Source: Rhodobacteraceae bacterium F11138
GTDB lineage: Bacteria > Pseudomonadota > Alphaproteobacteria > Rhodobacterales > Rhodobacteraceae
Length of the DNA: 64,000 nt
Direction of reading: 5' to 3'
Assembly: GCA_016521575.1 (NCBI GenBank)
Contig: JAEKDP010000001.1
Coordinates: 248,001-312,000 of the forward strand
The position numbers and the translations under genes are program-made. The notes beneath the pieces are model-generated. The model had not been told where the DNA came from. It saw only the letters and a program-made list of their open reading frames with translations, and ran no database searches. Positions 36,863 through 46,115 of the stretch are shown piece by piece. Positions within the stretch are counted from its first letter, which is position 1, and every line of letters begins with the position of its first letter.

Positions 36863-38383
36863 TCAGTTCCAGCGCATCGTGGTAAAGCGCAACACTTCGT
36901 CGGGCGTGGGGGTATAGCTCACGTCTTTGATGAACACATAATTGGTGTTGTAGCTGAACATGGGCACCCAATAGGCCTGATCCGCGATTTTCTTGAGCGC
37001 CTTGGAATAGTATTCCTTGCGCTCTTCGGGATCGGTAGAGCTGTCCGCAATATCGAGCCAGTCCTTGATTTCCTGATCGCGCGAGTCATCCAGAGAACCG
37101 AATTTGAAAAACTGGCTGGTGATGGCCGACGCATCGTTGATCGAATAGCTGCCCCAGGTCTGGAACGACACCGGAGAGCCCTCTTTCATGCGCAATTCGC
37201 GTAGCGCCGAATATTGCAGCATGTTGAAGTTGGTTTCGATCCCGACCGCGTTCAGGAAGGATGCAATCGCTTCGGCATAGTCACGGTTGCGATAGGCGTA
37301 ATATTCCGTCGAGAACCCATCGGGATACCCGGCCTCGGCCAGCAGCGCCTTGGCCTTTTCGGGATCGTATTCATAGCTGGTCACATCCTGCGTGCACCCG
37401 AACTGGCTGGGATAGCAAGCGGTCGAGATCACCTGGCTCTTGCCTTTGAGCAACGCGCTGACCAGCGCCTCGCGGTCGATGGCATGGGCCACGGCCTGCC
37501 GCACCTTCAGCTTGGTGAACGGGTTGTCCTCACCCGTGCGCCCGGCGGCATCCAGCGTCAGATACCCGATCCGCATGGTGCTTTCGTTGGCAACTGTGAA
37601 CTGATCCATCGTCGCCAGCTTTTCGGCCTGGTCCGCCGGAGTCTGCCAGATCAGGTCCAGACTGCCGGAAAACAACTCGGCGATCTGAGTATTCACATCC
37701 GGAATCGTGCGGATGTCGATCTTGCCGATTTCGGGCTGCCCCTTGGGGCTGTCGTGATAGTTTTCGTTCTTTTCCAGAACGAAATGCGCGCCCGGTACGA
37801 CTTCGACGGCCTTGTACGGGCCGGTTCCGACCGGTTTCAGGCCCATGCCGGTGGGGCCTGCCTCGGCATAATATTCGTTCGGGTACATGGATACCGGGCC
37901 AGACAGGAATTCGATCGCGGCCGGGAACGGCTTTTTCAGCAGAATCCGCACAGTATGGTCATCGACCTTCTCGGCCGATTTCATCCAGTTCACATTCCGC
38001 TGGGTTTTCACGCCATTGGCTTCATCCGCAACGAAATTGACCGTGTACACCACGTCATCGGCATTGAACGGTTCACCATTGTGAAAGGTGACGCCTTCGC
38101 GCAGTTTGAATTCCAGCGTGGTATCGTCGATCCATTCCCAAGACGTGGCCAGATTGCCGACATATTCGTTGGTGACCGGATCGCGATAGATCAGCCCGTC
38201 CCAGATCGCCCGCTGCAGCACGACGCCCTCGCGCGACGAATTGAAATAGCTGTCGACGTTTTCCAGTTCCTTGGTAAAGGCGGCGTTCAGCGTGTCGTCC
38301 GCCTTGCCGGCCCATGCGGCCCCGGCGCAGACCATGCCAAGCGCGGCAACGGCCGTGGTCCATTTCGATCGTAGATGTGTCAT
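36863..38383 (-). CDS. Peptide ABC transporter substrate-binding protein (SBP family 5)
   Basis: 506 residues. Signal peptide of about 26 residues ending GAAWA. The mature protein has the family 5 layout: LRRG-like start, LATSWEWIDDTTLEFKLREG (about 75-95), FHNGEPFNADDVVYTVNF, and KPVGTGPYK. It binds the peptide in the periplasm. It is the first gene of a seven-gene operon with two permeases, two ATPases, GGT and an M20 peptidase, so a gamma-glutamyl peptide is a reasonable but unproved ligand. Confidence 0.92.
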   Translation of the reverse strand: MTHLRSKWTTAVAALGMVCAGAAWAGKADDTLNAAFTKELENVDSYFNSSREGVVLQRAIWDGLIYRDPVTNEYVGNLATSWEWIDDTTLEFKLREGVTFHNGEPFNADDVVYTVNFVADEANGVKTQRNVNWMKSAEKVDDHTVRILLKKPFPAAIEFLSGPVSMYPNEYYAEAGPTGMGLKPVGTGPYKAVEVVPGAHFVLEKNENYHDSPKGQPEIGKIDIRTIPDVNTQIAELFSGSLDLIWQTPADQAEKLATMDQFTVANESTMRIGYLTLDAAGRTGEDNPFTKLKVRQAVAHAIDREALVSALLKGKSQVISTACYPSQFGCTQDVTSYEYDPEKAKALLAEAGYPDGFSTEYYAYRNRDYAEAIASFLNAVGIETNFNMLQYSALRELRMKEGSPVSFQTWGSYSINDASAITSQFFKFGSLDDSRDQEIKDWLDIADSSTDPEERKEYYSKALKKIADQAYWVPMFSYNTNYVFIKDVSYTPTPDEVLRFTTMRWN

Positions 38384-38550
38384 GTCAACTCCCTTGGTGT
38401 CAGCGCCGGTTTGGACGGCATTCTTGGCTATGGTATTATATTGTAATAATTATCATTGATATATAACAACGTAAGCAACTTCAAAGCGGCTCGGCAACCC
38501 CTTTTGTGAACGAACGCACCCCAAAGCCGGCATCAGGAAGATATTCGCCC
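38384..38550. promoter_or_regulatory. Divergent promoter region of peptide operon and IclR gene
   Basis: An AT-rich core (about 38431-38472) lies between the SBP gene and the divergent IclR gene. It includes the imperfect palindrome ATTAT-N6-ATAAT within a run rich in TTATT/AATAA words. It is the likely place for both promoters and the IclR operator; no exact site can be assigned. Confidence 0.4.
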
Positions 38551-39327
38551 ATGCAATCCAGACAAAACACTCTGTTCGTGTCCTCGCTGGCAAAGGGTCT
38601 GCAATTGCTGCGCGCGTTCGATGAAAGCCATACCGAGCTGACCTTGTCCGAGCTCATTTCCCGCACTGGCCTGGAGCGCAGCGCGGTGCAGCGCCTTGCC
38701 AACACCCTGCATATCGAAGGCATGCTGAACAAGGACCCGACAACCCGGCGTTTCCGCCCGTCCCATGCCTGGCTGCAACTGGCCTATGCCTACTACTGGT
38801 CCGACGCATTGCTGCCCATCGCCATGCCCAAGTTGATCGACCTGTCACAGCGGCTGGGAGAAAGCATCAATCTTGCCGAAATGTCGGGTGAACACGTCAT
38901 CTATGTCACCCGCCTGCCCAGCCAGCACACCTATTTCGCCGCCAGCGTCATCGGCCGCCGCGTTCCGGCGTTAAGCGCGTCTTCCGGCCTGGTGATGCTG
39001 GCGACGCATGACCCCCGGGACAGATCGCAGGCCGTGGCCGATTGGACGTTGCAACGGTTCACGCCGCGCACCGAAATGAACCGCGCCGTGCTGGCACAGA
39101 AGATCGTGCAGGCACAGCAGGACGGATTCGCGATTGCGCACGAACAAGTCATGCCCAATGAAATCGGCATCGCCGTGGCAATCCGTGGCCCCGCAGGCGG
39201 AGCCGCACGATCAGCGGTGCAATGCTCGGTTTCGGCCTCGCGCTGGAGCGAAGACCGCATTCGCGAAACCATCGTTCCCGCGTTGCAGGACACCGCAAAC
39301 GCCATTTCACCCGATCCGCGACACTGA
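38551..39327 (+). CDS. IclR-family regulator next to peptide/GGT operon
   Basis: 258 residues from the ATG at 38551 (AGGAAG upstream); a GTG at 38506 is also in frame. Helix-turn-helix around LSELISRTGLERSAVQRLAN, then the IclR ligand domain (LIDLSQRLGESINLAEMSGE). Divergent from the solute-binding gene, so it probably controls the operon. It ends two bases before the convergent dihaem cytochrome gene. Confidence 0.88.
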   Translation: MQSRQNTLFVSSLAKGLQLLRAFDESHTELTLSELISRTGLERSAVQRLANTLHIEGMLNKDPTTRRFRPSHAWLQLAYAYYWSDALLPIAMPKLIDLSQRLGESINLAEMSGEHVIYVTRLPSQHTYFAASVIGRRVPALSASSGLVMLATHDPRDRSQAVADWTLQRFTPRTEMNRAVLAQKIVQAQQDGFAIAHEQVMPNEIGIAVAIRGPAGGAARSAVQCSVSASRWSEDRIRETIVPALQDTANAISPDPRH

Positions 39328-39329
39328 GG

Positions 39330-40547
39330 TCAATGATTGTCGGGCGGCGCGCTGCGGGCTTCGGCGGCCAGACAATTCAGACTGGATCCCGTCAGGCCCT
39401 GCAGAAACGCGACCAGATCGGCGATTTCGCCCGGGTTCAGCCCCAGAGGACGGATGCGCGGGTCCTGACGGGCATGTCCCGATCCGCCATCATTGTAGAA
39501 CTCGACCACCTCCTGCAATGTCGTCAATCCGCCGTCATGCATATAGGGCCGTGTCATCGCGACATTGCGCAGCGACGGCGTTCGGATCTTCCAGCGATCG
39601 GCCGGATCCTCGGTGACTTCGTAGCGCCCCAGATCCGCCTCGCGCGGCCCCGAAACGCTGGCGACCATCGCGGCCGGCACGTCGAAATAAACACCGGGCG
39701 CGGCCTGGACACGGGTGGTGGACGGTGGGTTCTGCCGGTCCTGTTCGCGCGTCCAGCCATAGCCGGTGTCATGAAACAACTGATCCGTGAACAGGGCCGC
39801 ATCCTCGTCGATCAGATGGCAGCTGGCGCAATCCGCCTTGCCGGTGAACACGGAAAACCCGCGTTGTTGCGCCGGAGTCATGGACGCGCTGTCCCCGCCA
39901 TAATACCAGCGGTCGAAATCCGAATTCCCGGATACCAGCGAACGTTGATAGGCCGCCAATGCCATTCCGATCCGATCCAGAGAGGGCGGCGCGTCGAATG
40001 TTGCATCGAACAAGGCGCGATATTCCGGCTGTGTCTTCAGAAAGGCGACCACCGTGCCGACCGACGGGTTGGCCATTTCGTTTCGGGCCACCATTGGCGC
40101 AACAAACTGGGTCTCCAGCGCCAGATCGCGGCCATCGTGAAACAGAACCTCCATATAGCCCACGTTCACAAGCGTCGGCGCATTGCGTTTGACGCTGCGA
40201 CCTTCGACACCGACCGAGGTACGCAACTCCCAGTTTGCGAAGCCCTGTTCCGGAACATGGCACATGGCGCATGACATGGTCTTGTTGATCGACAGGCGGC
40301 GGTCGAAGAACAGTTTGCGCCCCAGTTCGATCTTTTCGATTGTCGGCGGATTGTCCGGCGGATGCGGCACCAAAGGCAATCCCAGCGGGCTGGACAAGCT
40401 GCGCGCCAATGCGTTTTCGGCCCAGTCATTATCAGACTCTTCGCAGGATGCCGGATCGATCTGCCCCCGGGCCGGTCCGTATTCTTCGGCGCAGACGGCG
40501 GCGGTCGCAACCGTCAGAACCAGCGACAGAACGCCGATGTGCTTCAT
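39330..40547 (-). CDS. MauG-like dihaem cytochrome c peroxidase family protein
   Basis: 405 residues. Signal peptide of about 20 residues (ending AVCA). Two c-haem motifs: CAMCHVPEQGF (about residue 95) and CASCHLID (about 237). The family includes cytochrome c peroxidases and MauG, which builds protein-derived cofactors. mtoX clusters in methylotrophs typically carry a MauG-like gene and a SCO gene, thought to mature the copper enzyme. Start overlaps the SCO stop as ATGA. Confidence 0.9.
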   Translation of the reverse strand: MKHIGVLSLVLTVATAAVCAEEYGPARGQIDPASCEESDNDWAENALARSLSSPLGLPLVPHPPDNPPTIEKIELGRKLFFDRRLSINKTMSCAMCHVPEQGFANWELRTSVGVEGRSVKRNAPTLVNVGYMEVLFHDGRDLALETQFVAPMVARNEMANPSVGTVVAFLKTQPEYRALFDATFDAPPSLDRIGMALAAYQRSLVSGNSDFDRWYYGGDSASMTPAQQRGFSVFTGKADCASCHLIDEDAALFTDQLFHDTGYGWTREQDRQNPPSTTRVQAAPGVYFDVPAAMVASVSGPREADLGRYEVTEDPADRWKIRTPSLRNVAMTRPYMHDGGLTTLQEVVEFYNDGGSGHARQDPRIRPLGLNPGEIADLVAFLQGLTGSSLNCLAAEARSAPPDNH

Positions 40548-41266
40548 GTGCCGCTCTCCTGCATCAACAGGGTTTCGACATCGGTCATCAGCAGCCGCGG
40601 ATCGATCAGACCCAGACCATAGACATTGCGGATCTGCCCGCGCCCATCGACCAGATAGATCCGCAGCAGGTGGCTGATGCTGTCCTGATCCGGCGCACGA
40701 TCGACCACCTGCCCATAGCCGTCGAGAATCGGTTGCAGATCTGTTTGACCCGCCGTGGTCAGAACCTGCCAGGGCACCCTCTGATCCGCCTCGCCGTCGT
40801 TCCGGATCGGATAGGCGAACGCGTCGATGGCTTCGACCGTGTCGCGTTCCGGATCAAAGCTGATGGTCAGCAATTGCAACCGGTCCCGCAAACCGGGGAT
40901 TTCGCCGCTGGCATAGTAGATGTCGAACAGCGTCGACATGGCCAGAGGACAACCGTTGACATCACCGCATGTCAGATAGACGAAACTGACCAGCGAGACC
41001 TTGCCCCCGGTGATCCCCGACAACGATCTGACCTGGCCGTCGATATCCAGCACCCGACCGTCCGGTGCCTGTTTGATGACCGGCAGATCATAGCTGCCCG
41101 CCGGGGGCGGGTCGAACTGGAACGACTCGTCCGGGGGAAACACCGACGCATAGGGCGCAGCCGGGCTGCTGGCACCAAGCCATCCGAATTGCCAACCTGC
41201 CAGCACCAGGAAAACAGCCGGCACAAGCACGGACACAAGCGCGGGCACGATCAGGTTCAGTCGCAC
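40544..41266 (-). CDS. SCO1/SenC-family copper chaperone
   Basis: 240 residues from a GTG at 41266, with AGAGGTGG just upstream; the frame extends further but into mtoX. One N-terminal membrane anchor (LIVPALVSVLVPAVFLVLAG) is followed by a thioredoxin-like domain. The usual CxxxC copper site appears as YLTCGDVNGCPLAMS, that is C-x4-C, similar to cases where spacing varies. It probably delivers copper to MtoX. Sits between mtoX and the MauG-like gene. Confidence 0.85.
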   Translation of the reverse strand: MRLNLIVPALVSVLVPAVFLVLAGWQFGWLGASSPAAPYASVFPPDESFQFDPPPAGSYDLPVIKQAPDGRVLDIDGQVRSLSGITGGKVSLVSFVYLTCGDVNGCPLAMSTLFDIYYASGEIPGLRDRLQLLTISFDPERDTVEAIDAFAYPIRNDGEADQRVPWQVLTTAGQTDLQPILDGYGQVVDRAPDQDSISHLLRIYLVDGRGQIRNVYGLGLIDPRLLMTDVETLLMQESGT

Positions 41267-41330
41267 GTCGCCACCTCTCGTTGCAAAGCCACGACAGCGG
41301 GAACCGTCACCGGTTCCCGCGATCCGTTTC

Positions 41331-42641
41331 TCAGGCGTACAGCGCGGCGCTGCCAAAGCGCATGATATGGGCGCGCCCCAGCTTCAACGCATTGAAATCG
41401 ATTTCGAAATCATCGATCAGTTCGCTGCCGTTCCAGGTATAGGCCTTCAGATACTGGGCATTGTCGTCGCCCTTCTTGTCCCAGTTGGCCAGCAACGACG
41501 AGGTGAAATAGACCCGTTCGCCATCCCAGCTTTGGCTGACCATGTTCACCTGCCGGTCGATGACCTTTTCATAGACCATGCGCGGGTTGTGCGGATCGGA
41601 TACGTCGAACAACCGGGTCATGCCATCCATGAAGGTGTTCACCCACAGGGTCTGATCGTCTGCGGCAATCGAGATATCCACCGGCAGCGGAACATCCGCC
41701 GGGTTGCCGATGTCGCCGACATCCTTGGCCTGCCATTCGCCGGTGTCATCCTCATAGATCAGCCACAGTTTCGACGTCAGCGCGGTGGTGGAAAAGGCAT
41801 AATTGGCGTTGGCCCCCCAGGGAAAGCGGATTTCCAGCGGCGCGCCCGGAACGTTGAACACCTTGCGCGGCTGTCGCGTGTGCAGATCCCATTGCACGAT
41901 GGTGTTGCCGAACCGTTTCATGGCTTCGGGATCGCCCAGCATCTGACCGAAATCCATCATGTAGTTGGACCAGCCGGTGAACGAAGACGTCAGCATGATA
42001 TTCTTGCGGATCAGGGCGCGGATATCATACCCGTAGCCGTCCGCGACCGCGCCATCGACTGCGACCGCACCCTGCATATCGGCCTCGGTCGGCATCCAGT
42101 GGGTCGCTACAAAATCGCCATCGTCGTTATACTCGACCAGCGCGGTGCGCCCGCCATGATCGTCGTCATTGGACAAGCCGGTGATCAGCATACGGCCGGG
42201 CAGCGCAAAGAACGTGTGCGGGCCGACGACTCCGCCGCTGTCCTTGACGAACGTATCGATGACCTTGTGCAGCGTGGGGTTGGAAGGGTCGGAATGCACG
42301 TCGAAAATGAAGATCCGGTTGGTGTCCAGTCCCCCGGCCCAGAAATAGCGCCGGTCGGCCGAGAACCCGCCGTGATGCGCTTCGTTCCGGCCACCGACCG
42401 AGACGCTGTTGATGACCTCGCCGCGCGTGTCTGATCCGGGGCGCACGTCGACAGTGACCAGCTTGTCCTGTTCATCGCCCATGCCTTCGACACCCAGCGT
42501 CCAGACATAGATGTATTCTTCGTGGCCGGTGATCATCGGCATGTAGGGCGATTGACAGGTTTCGTCCGCAAAACCGCGCAACGGCAGCCCGCCCATTGCC
42601 AATGCGGCCGCAGCCAGCCCGGTGAATTCACGTCTTTTCAT
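41331..42641 (-). CDS. mtoX: Methanethiol oxidase (SBP56 family)
   Basis: 436 residues from the ATG at 42641, preceded by GGGAGGAAACC. Twin-arginine-like signal (KRREFTGLAAAALAMGG), so likely exported folded. SBP56 features include RNEAHHGGFSADRRYFWAGG and the C-terminal GRAHIMRFGSAALYA, with His residues suited to copper binding. MtoX oxidises methanethiol to formaldehyde, H2S and H2O2. The SCO and MauG-like partners next to it match the known mtoX cluster and make this call much safer than selenium-binding protein. Confidence 0.92.
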   Translation of the reverse strand: MKRREFTGLAAAALAMGGLPLRGFADETCQSPYMPMITGHEEYIYVWTLGVEGMGDEQDKLVTVDVRPGSDTRGEVINSVSVGGRNEAHHGGFSADRRYFWAGGLDTNRIFIFDVHSDPSNPTLHKVIDTFVKDSGGVVGPHTFFALPGRMLITGLSNDDDHGGRTALVEYNDDGDFVATHWMPTEADMQGAVAVDGAVADGYGYDIRALIRKNIMLTSSFTGWSNYMMDFGQMLGDPEAMKRFGNTIVQWDLHTRQPRKVFNVPGAPLEIRFPWGANANYAFSTTALTSKLWLIYEDDTGEWQAKDVGDIGNPADVPLPVDISIAADDQTLWVNTFMDGMTRLFDVSDPHNPRMVYEKVIDRQVNMVSQSWDGERVYFTSSLLANWDKKGDDNAQYLKAYTWNGSELIDDFEIDFNALKLGRAHIMRFGSAALYA

Positions 42642-42663
42642 GGTTTCCTCCCTTGGTTTCAGT

Positions 42664-43479
42664 TCAGTGTGGCATGTGTTCATCCTTGGGTTTCACATCA
42701 GACAGAGCACCCCGGTTGGTTGTCTCGGCCTCGGTGACAGAACAATGTTGAATCGCGGCAGCCGCGCGGATCGCTTCGGCATTCAATACCGGCAGAATGC
42801 GGTCTTGCAGATTGGGAAGTATCCGCGCTTGCGGACCGACCACGCCAATCGAAAACACCGCGCCCAGGCGCTCGATCCCGATCGGAACCGCCACGCTGGT
42901 GACACCTTCGTCGATCTCGCCGTCGCACAGCGCATAGCCATCCCGCCGCACCCGGTTCAGTTCAAGGTCGAAATCGGACCGCGTCGTGATGGTCCGGCCC
43001 GTGAACCGATCCATCTGAGCGTCCAGCAACTGTTCGCGCAGTTCAGGCAGGATAAAGGCGGCAATGGCCTTGGCCGAAGAACAGGCATGCGCCGGGCGCG
43101 CACCCAGACCGGGATAGATGAAAGAGACGGTCGGGTCGGTGGGCATTTCCACATGAACCAGATCCACGCGCCCGCCGCGAAACCGCGCCAGAAAAGAGGT
43201 CTCGGCCGTGTCCTTTGCCACCCGGTACATCAAGGGAGACACGGCTTTGATCACATGCGCATCCGACTTTCCGGTCAATGCGATCTTGACGAACCGCATC
43301 CCCAGCACATACCGGCTGCCGTCTTCCGTTTCCTCGACGAACCCGCAGTCCACAAGCGATCCGATGTTGCGATAAATGCTGGCCTTGGGGAAGCCGGTGA
43401 CCCGTGTCAGCTCGGCCACGGTGACCGGAGCGTTTGCCCCGGCAATGGCCTCCAGCAACAGGATCAGGCGCTCTTGCAT
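42664..43479 (-). CDS. IclR-family regulator preceding mtoX
   Basis: 271 residues. Helix-turn-helix around VAELTRVTGFPKASIYRNIG (about 20-40), then the IclR ligand domain with MYRVAKDTAETSFLARFRGG. It is codirectional with mtoX and only 22 bases upstream, so the regulator probably sits at the head of the mtoX-SCO-mauG transcript and controls it together with itself. A paired GATTCTCG/CGAGAATC repeat lies right upstream of its start. Confidence 0.87.
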   Translation of the reverse strand: MQERLILLLEAIAGANAPVTVAELTRVTGFPKASIYRNIGSLVDCGFVEETEDGSRYVLGMRFVKIALTGKSDAHVIKAVSPLMYRVAKDTAETSFLARFRGGRVDLVHVEMPTDPTVSFIYPGLGARPAHACSSAKAIAAFILPELREQLLDAQMDRFTGRTITTRSDFDLELNRVRRDGYALCDGEIDEGVTSVAVPIGIERLGAVFSIGVVGPQARILPNLQDRILPVLNAEAIRAAAAIQHCSVTEAETTNRGALSDVKPKDEHMPH

Positions 43480-43481
43480 AT

Positions 43482-43522
43482 GATTCTCGTATTTCGGATG
43501 TTTTTATCATAACCCGAGAATC
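43482..43522. promoter_or_regulatory. Inverted repeat upstream of the mtoX-cluster IclR gene
   Basis: GATTCTCG (43482-43489) and CGAGAATC (43515-43522) are exact reverse complements, with centres 33 bases apart, in the 73-base AT-rich spacer before the IclR start. This is a strong candidate for an autoregulatory operator of the IclR-mtoX transcript. Confidence 0.5.
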
Positions 43523-43552
43523 GAAAATTCAATAGCTTTTTATGCGGTCCCC

Positions 43553-44467
43553 CTAGGACCGGCCGGTATCGGCCAGCCGGGCCGTATTCTTGATCACGAA
43601 ATCGACGAACTGGCGGATTTTCGGATCCTGCAGCTTGCGGTGCGGATACAGGCATCCGAAGATCGCCGACACTGGTGGCGTATCGGGCAGGACTTCGATC
43701 AGCGACCCGTCGCGCAGCTGTTGGGTGACTTCGAACCGGGGCTTGTTGACAATACCACGTCCGCCCAGCGCCCAGTCGGTCAGCACGTCGCCATCATCCG
43801 CGTCGAATTTTCCCGCCACGTCCAGCTTGCGCGGCCCGGCGTCGGTCTCGAGAACCCAGAAATATTCCGGCGATCTTGGATACCGCAACAACAGACAGTT
43901 ATGGTCCGGCGACAGCAGGTCATCCGGGGTTTGTGGCACGCCGCATCGCGCCAGATATTCGGGCGATGCACATAGAACCCGCCGGCAATCCATGATCTTG
44001 CGCAGCTTCAGGTTCGAATCCCGTGGCGCACCGATAAAGAATGCCAGATCCAGCTTGTCGGCCAGAATATCCACCACACGATCCGACAGGCGCATCTGGA
44101 CCCGCGTGTCGGGATAGGCTTCGACGAAACGCGGAACCAGCGGCGCGATGATACGCCGCCCGGCCCCCAAAGGCGCGGTCAGGCGGATCACGCCACGCGG
44201 AGACCCCGAGTAATTGGCCACCACGGCTTCGGCGTTGTCGATCGAGTCCAGCACCTTGAGCGCGTGATCGTAAAATGTCTTGCCCACCTCCGTCGGCGAC
44301 AGAGACCGCGTGGTCCGGTTGAACAGCCGCACTCCGAGATGCTTTTCCAGCTCCTTGATGCGCTTGCTTGCGACGGCCGGCGTAAGGCGCAGATCACGCC
44401 CCCCCGACGTGATGCTGCCAAGTTCGACCACACGGGCAAAAACCCGCAGGCTTTCCACATAGGGCAT
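43553..44467 (-). CDS. LysR-family regulator divergent from xdh genes
   Basis: 304 residues. Helix-turn-helix GSITSGGRDLRLTPAVASKR (about 17-36), followed by the effector domain (GVIRLTAPLGAGRRIIAPLV). AGGTGA precedes the ATG. The 169-base spacer to xdhA is shared and divergent, so it probably regulates purine oxidation. Its 3' end is 73 bases upstream of the IclR gene. Confidence 0.88.
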   Translation of the reverse strand: MPYVESLRVFARVVELGSITSGGRDLRLTPAVASKRIKELEKHLGVRLFNRTTRSLSPTEVGKTFYDHALKVLDSIDNAEAVVANYSGSPRGVIRLTAPLGAGRRIIAPLVPRFVEAYPDTRVQMRLSDRVVDILADKLDLAFFIGAPRDSNLKLRKIMDCRRVLCASPEYLARCGVPQTPDDLLSPDHNCLLLRYPRSPEYFWVLETDAGPRKLDVAGKFDADDGDVLTDWALGGRGIVNKPRFEVTQQLRDGSLIEVLPDTPPVSAIFGCLYPHRKLQDPKIRQFVDFVIKNTARLADTGRS

Positions 44468-44636
44468 GTTTGTTCACCTGAACTGTGTGCGTTTTCACAA
44501 CCAGCATAGCCCATCTGGACCATTATCAACAGATCGTTGAAAGAATTTTTCGAATGGCGGCGTATCCAGAAGAAATGAAATCCGCTACGGTCATATCAAT
44601 CCCAGACCGTAGCGACGAAACCGACCCGGAGGTCCG

Positions 44637-46100
44637 ATGACACACCGCGATGAAATCCGTTTCCTGCTGAATGGGCGCGACATCGCGCTGAACGATGTGG
44701 GCGCCGGGCAGACCCTGCTGGACTTTCTTCGGCTGGATCGTCGCCTGACCGGAACCAAGGAAGGCTGCGCCGAAGGCGACTGTGGTGCCTGCACGGTTCT
44801 GGTGGGCCGTCTGCACGATGGGCAATTGCGCTATGAAACGGTCAATGCCTGCATCCGGTTCCTGGCCATGCTGGACGGCTGCCATGTGGTAACGGTCGAG
44901 CACCTGTCGGGCCCCGACGGGCGGCTGCATCCGGTTCAACAGGCAATGGTCGACCACCACGGCAGCCAATGCGGGTTCTGCACACCGGGCTTTGTGATGT
45001 CGCTGTACGCGCTGTGGATGCAGACGCCCGAGCCGACCGAACAACAAGTCGAAAGCGCCCTGCAGGGCAATCTTTGCCGCTGTACGGGATATGAACCCAT
45101 CGTGCGCGCCGCCGTCGCCGTCAGCCGATATGGCACGCCCGCATCGGATCACCTGAACACCGAACGCGATCACGTCACCGCCCGGCTGGCCGCTCTGCGG
45201 GATGGCCGGCGGGTCGTGACCGGCCCTGCCGAAAACCTGGGCATCCTGCCCGCCGATGTGGACGATCTGGCGCGGGTGCTGGGGGAACACCCCGATGCCA
45301 CCATTGTCGCCGGATCGACCGATGTGGGGCTTTGGGTCACCAAGTTCCTGCGCCCGATCAGCCCGGCGGTCTTCATCGGACATCTCGATGAACTGAAATC
45401 CATCAGGACCACAGACAGCGGGCTGACCATCGGTGCCGGGGTGACATATTCCGAATGTCAGGATGCAATCACCGGGATGTTCCCGCACCTGGCCGCCTAT
45501 TGGGACCGCATCGCGGGCTGGCAGGTGCGCAACATGGGCACCGTGGGCGGCAATATCGCCAATGGCTCGCCAATCGGAGACACGCCGCCGGTCCTGATCG
45601 CATTGGGTGCGCAGATCACCCTGCGGTGTGGCAATGACCGGCGCGACATGCCGTTGCAGGACTTCTTTATCGATTACGGCAAACAGGACCGGCAACCGGG
45701 GGAATTCGTCGAAAGCATCCACATCCCACGGGCTGCGCCGGGGCAACTGGACGCGGCCTACAAGATTTCGAAACGGCGGGACGAGGACATTTCCTCGGTT
45801 GCTGCCGGTCTCAGTGTCACCGTCCGCGACAACACCATTCAGGATTGCCGCATCGCCTTTGGCGGTATGGCGGCCACCCCGAAACGCGCGGCAACGGCCG
45901 AGGCCGCGCTGTCCGGACAGCCCTGGGGCGAAGCCGCGTTCCGTGCGGCGGCACAGGCCCTGGGTGACGATTTTACCCCGATGACCGACATGCGGGCCTC
46001 GTCCGGGTATCGGATGCTGTCGGCCCGAAACCTGCTGCTGCGGTTCTACCTGGAACATGACGCGGCAACGGACACGCCGGTGCAACTGGCCACAGCCTGA
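44637..46100 (+). CDS. xdhA: Xanthine dehydrogenase small subunit (FeS and FAD)
   Basis: 487 residues. Two [2Fe-2S] sites: GCAEGDCGACTV with the following Cys in VNACIRF, and QCGFCTPGFVMS with NLCRCTGYEPIV. The FAD domain (about 190-370) has TIVAGSTDVGLWVTKFLRP and MGTVGGNIANGSPIGD. It carries electrons from the Mo subunit to NAD+. CGGAGG precedes the ATG. First gene of xdhABC plus a permease. Confidence 0.95.
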   Translation: MTHRDEIRFLLNGRDIALNDVGAGQTLLDFLRLDRRLTGTKEGCAEGDCGACTVLVGRLHDGQLRYETVNACIRFLAMLDGCHVVTVEHLSGPDGRLHPVQQAMVDHHGSQCGFCTPGFVMSLYALWMQTPEPTEQQVESALQGNLCRCTGYEPIVRAAVAVSRYGTPASDHLNTERDHVTARLAALRDGRRVVTGPAENLGILPADVDDLARVLGEHPDATIVAGSTDVGLWVTKFLRPISPAVFIGHLDELKSIRTTDSGLTIGAGVTYSECQDAITGMFPHLAAYWDRIAGWQVRNMGTVGGNIANGSPIGDTPPVLIALGAQITLRCGNDRRDMPLQDFFIDYGKQDRQPGEFVESIHIPRAAPGQLDAAYKISKRRDEDISSVAAGLSVTVRDNTIQDCRIAFGGMAATPKRAATAEAALSGQPWGEAAFRAAAQALGDDFTPMTDMRASSGYRMLSARNLLLRFYLEHDAATDTPVQLATA

Positions 46101-46115
46101 GAAAGGGATACCGCG

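Noticed and set aside
41331-42641. Naming this gene a selenium-binding protein
   Set aside because: The exported form with SCO and MauG-like neighbours matches the bacterial methanethiol oxidase cluster.
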